DNA from: Ficedula albicollis
Lineage: Eukaryota; Chordata; Aves; Passeriformes; Muscicapidae
Direction of reading: 5' to 3'
Assembly (NCBI RefSeq): GCF_000247815.1
Contig: NC_021678.1
Span: 11,343,351 to 11,407,350 of the forward strand
DNA: 64,000 nt
Shown: positions 61,021 to 64,000 of the stretch, piece by piece
How the letters are laid out: every line of letters starts with the position of its first letter
How positions within the stretch are numbered: position 1 is the first letter of the stretch
Position numbers and translations under genes: made by a program
Notes under the pieces: generated by a model
What the model saw: only the letters and a program-made list of their open reading frames with translations
Databases searched by the model: none
Told to the model about the DNA's origin: nothing

Positions 61021-64000
61021 AGATCAAGGGAGTACATCAAAACAAATCCTGCACCTGCAGAAGAATTCAGACGTTAGTTAAATGAGAAACAGATCGATCT
61101 AACCTCATACAAAGATGTAAGGAGAGCTGTGTTAGAATTCAGGACAGCTGGGACATCACCACTCCATGTAACACTATTTAAAGTAGCATCAACTACTCAA
61201 AGTGCATGCCTCTCTTCCTTTTCCAGGCTGCACTAAATAGAATAATGGATCATGATCCATTGTTCACAATTTGTCATAGGTGGGTGCCATTTTACTCTCA
61301 AGAAAACATTAATATAAGCAGTTGAGCTATAGATTGATAAATGCATCTTGAGCATGAAAAGCTGAAAGAAAATTAACCATATCATATGCATCACATGCCA
61401 TGCCATTAGGTTGAAATTCACCAGTTAGATAAAGCTACAGATTCAGCCTGCAAGAAAATCTGACTTTGTTGAACTGTATTGTCTTTGTATTAGTCTTTCA
61501 CTCATGGTTGATGGAGGTAAAGTAATATATTTCAAATGAAGACTATAAATCTTGAATACAAGAAATTTGAACAGAAAGGATATAAATATAAAATATTGAA
61601 GACCTGATCTTGTTTGGTTTCTTGATAACTAAAAACATTAACCCTGGGATGAAATTTCACCATCCGGATAATCTGCACTTCCTTTCCTTCTGCTATTTGT
61701 TTTCATTTAGAAAGGATCAGATTGAGAACTCATTTTTCTCATAAGAGGTGCACAATCTAAAATCTAAATTTTCTGTTACAAAAAAAAAAGAAACAATTTT
61801 TCTTTGATTTTGGTGTTGTTGCCCAATACTCTTAAAATATCTTAACAGAATATGAAATAAGCTGTTAAAATGCGTACATAAAGTTATATGTAAATTAGTT
61901 ATGACTCTCTTGCAAGTCATAAGCAATCCTCTGAGCATCTGACTTGCCTATGGATGCACAAACACTGAGCTCCAGTGGAAGTATCAGTGTGTTTGGTAAA
62001 TGTTAAAAATTGACATAGTTATTAATCTCAAAGGGCGTTTTCACATTTTTTTACCATCTCTACAGCAAGGTTGGGGCAGAAAAGTGATAAAAATATTGAA
62101 CATCAGAAGCAGTTGTACAGTTTAAGTTGCCCATGTACTCTTTGGAGCTTCTAGAGATTGATGAACATGTATTGATATGATAGAAGCATGGCTCCTGGCT
62201 CAGGCGAGTGACTGAAACCTGCCATCCCACACACGTTCACTCTCTAAAGTCAGCTGACACTCACCAAACACACACTCCTTGTGGGATTTCTGAGAACCAC
62301 AGAGGTGTGAAGCCAAATGGAATTTCAGGAAATTGTGTTTTTTTCCCTCTAGTCCTGTTTCATAGCAATGAGCAGCTTTTCAAGCAGTATTTTCCACACT
62401 CAGTTTCTCAGTTGAGTAAATGTTTACTCAGATGTTATTTTCAACTGGGATGCTACTTTAACTGTGATACATCTCAGACTTAATACTTCCATGGTGGCAG
62501 GACCAGTCCTGTGCATCCTGAAGTGAAACAGAATGCTATATGCATCTCTGAAAATGCAATTAAGCCTCAGTGAGGCACTAAGCTTTCTTAAATCATGTTT
62601 TTCTCCTTCATGTTTTACAAAAGAAGATCATTGTTCCTATGGAGAGCAGACTTGTATCTCTATCGACCCAGCAGGCCTGCACAAGAAACCTAAATTGCCT
62701 CATAACCAGCCCATGACCTCGGTGCCTTTTAATTATGTGGGTTTCCCTATGGCCTTTAGTTAATGTAGACATGTGGGGCAGGAAAAGGGGAGTTTGCACC
62801 CCACACAGAAGAAATACAGACTGTGTATTCAAATGTACAGATCTTGTGCCTTACTTCTGAAATGTGTACCCTACATGAATTCAATAGTGCTTATTTTCAA
62901 GCTGCAGTGCTCTGGTTGCCAGCCAAGAGCAGCCTAATTGCTCCAGCCCTGCTGTGGCTGCAGTATCCTGCACACACACCTAAGCACACTTGAGCCTGGG
63001 TAGATCACACAGCAGCAGCAGCAGGGAAAGAAACACCTGAAAGGAAAATATGTGGGCAAGCAGTTCAGCCAGCTCATGCTGAGCACTTGGATGCTGCAGC
63101 ATAGCCAGGATATATGGCCAAATCCCACCCAAGTCTTCAGGAGGTCATTTACATTCTCTCCAAATACTTCACTTCCTCATAAAAGGTGTTGGTACTTCTT
63201 TTCATCCTTAGATTCAGGCTGAGCTAGTTTATACACGAGAGTCAACAAGCAGATAGGTAAGCCCAAAAAATTACTGTATTCAATTGAGAATACTCACTAG
63301 CCACAGAAGGTTTTCTGCTGAATTAGGGTAGCTTATGTCAAGTTTCATCTCACTTCTTTCATTATTAAGGCATCTTATCAGGTATTTGTTTTTACTGTTT
63401 AAAAGTTTTCTTTTTCTCCCTCTGTATTTCCAAAGTAACAATGAGGCACACATTGAATTAGCATTTTTACTTTCTGCAGCATTCCTCAAACAATATTTCT
63501 ACTGTTTACTGACCATTCTCACCCAGTTTTGATACATCTTTCATTCCTCTTGGAATGTTGAAGCAGAAACTTAAGAATCTAGGTTTTTTTTTCTTTTATA
63601 TTTACCTTATGAGCATAATTCAAGAATAGGCTTGAGGAATTAAGTAAGTCTACGAATGTCTACAGGTAAGTGCCTTGAAACTGAATTAACATCAGAATTT
63701 CTCCTGTACAGCTCCTGTTTACATTTTTACAATGGCAGAAATGTTACTTTTTGACACTTTCTGTTAATTTGCTGGCTGTCCTGTGCATCTGCATTTAACA
63801 GATATTTTGTTTGGGGAAATATATTAGTAAATATCTCTAGTGATATAAGAGATCAAATATTGCCTCCCCTCCCATCAGGTTCCAAGGAAGGGTGTCTGTT
63901 TTATCCAATAAAATCACTGAAACACTTTTAATTCATGTTTTTCTTACTTCCTTGCCCTGTGTACCACACTACTCCTGAGAGTGACTTTGGTTCCCCTGCC
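61021..64000. other. Unique sequence, no gene seen
   Basis: It contains an 18-bp perfect palindrome at 61244-61261 (AATGGATCATGATCCATT) and a short CAG run near 63010. Open frames stay under 95 codons with no known motif. Confidence 0.5.

Noticed and set aside
1..64000. tRNA, rRNA, CRISPR arrays, bacterial operons
   Set aside because: No B-box-like GGTTCGANTCC words in a tRNA setting, no rRNA segments, no regular spacer array. All repeat content is vertebrate-type.

Overview
This is a 64 kb stretch of vertebrate nuclear DNA, almost certainly from a bird and probably a songbird. The case rests on its repeats. There are several CR1 LINE fragments, some carrying the typical avian CR1 3' end. 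There are also two LTRs of a family I recognise as avian ERVL-type, one with a short piece of attached internal sequence. The background is AT-rich and poor in CpG. I see no operons, bacterial genes, rRNA, tRNA or CRISPR array.

I find no convincing protein-coding gene. The longest open frames (156, 131, 121, 116 and 114 codons) do not resemble families I know, show no paired splice sites I can defend, and are about what chance gives in 64 kb of six-frame sequence. The window is best read as intergenic sequence or the inside of a very large intron.

Layout. 1-8 kb: AT-rich unique sequence with a compound microsatellite and four independent short tandem duplications (about 3.8, 4.2, 5.8 and 7.8 kb). 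8-18.7 kb: unique sequence. 18.76-19.8 kb: a minus-strand ERVL-type 3' LTR with adjoining internal remnant. 22.2-22.5 kb: CR1 (minus). 23.3-25.1 kb: three more tandem duplications, two adjacent and GC-rich. 25-33 kb: unique. 33.15-33.6 kb: a plus-strand CR1 that appears to interrupt a minus-strand CR1. 38.3-38.6 kb: possible minus-strand LTR end. 39.3 kb: 83-bp tandem duplication. 41.1 kb: CR1 (plus). 41.7 kb: AT-containing duplication. 42.1-42.5 kb: GC-richer block with a consensus TATA box facing left and a short signal-peptide-like frame. 44.7-44.95 kb: possible regulatory element with a perfect RFX X-box. 45.5-48.6 kb: two inverted copies of a roughly 275-bp sequence containing CR1, about 2.5 kb apart. 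48.5-49.14 kb: CR1 with intact 3' end, abutting a minus-strand 88-codon open frame containing heptad repeats. 50.6-51.5 kb: dense homeodomain-like and AP-1 motifs. 56.0-56.3 kb: ERVL-type solo LTR (plus). 56.50-56.59 kb: an extreme homopolymer block (A23, G38, A24). 56.6-64 kb: unique AT-rich sequence.

If this DNA has a function it is most likely cis-regulatory, and the candidates are listed as findings. All repeat boundaries are estimates from remembered family features, not from an alignment run here.
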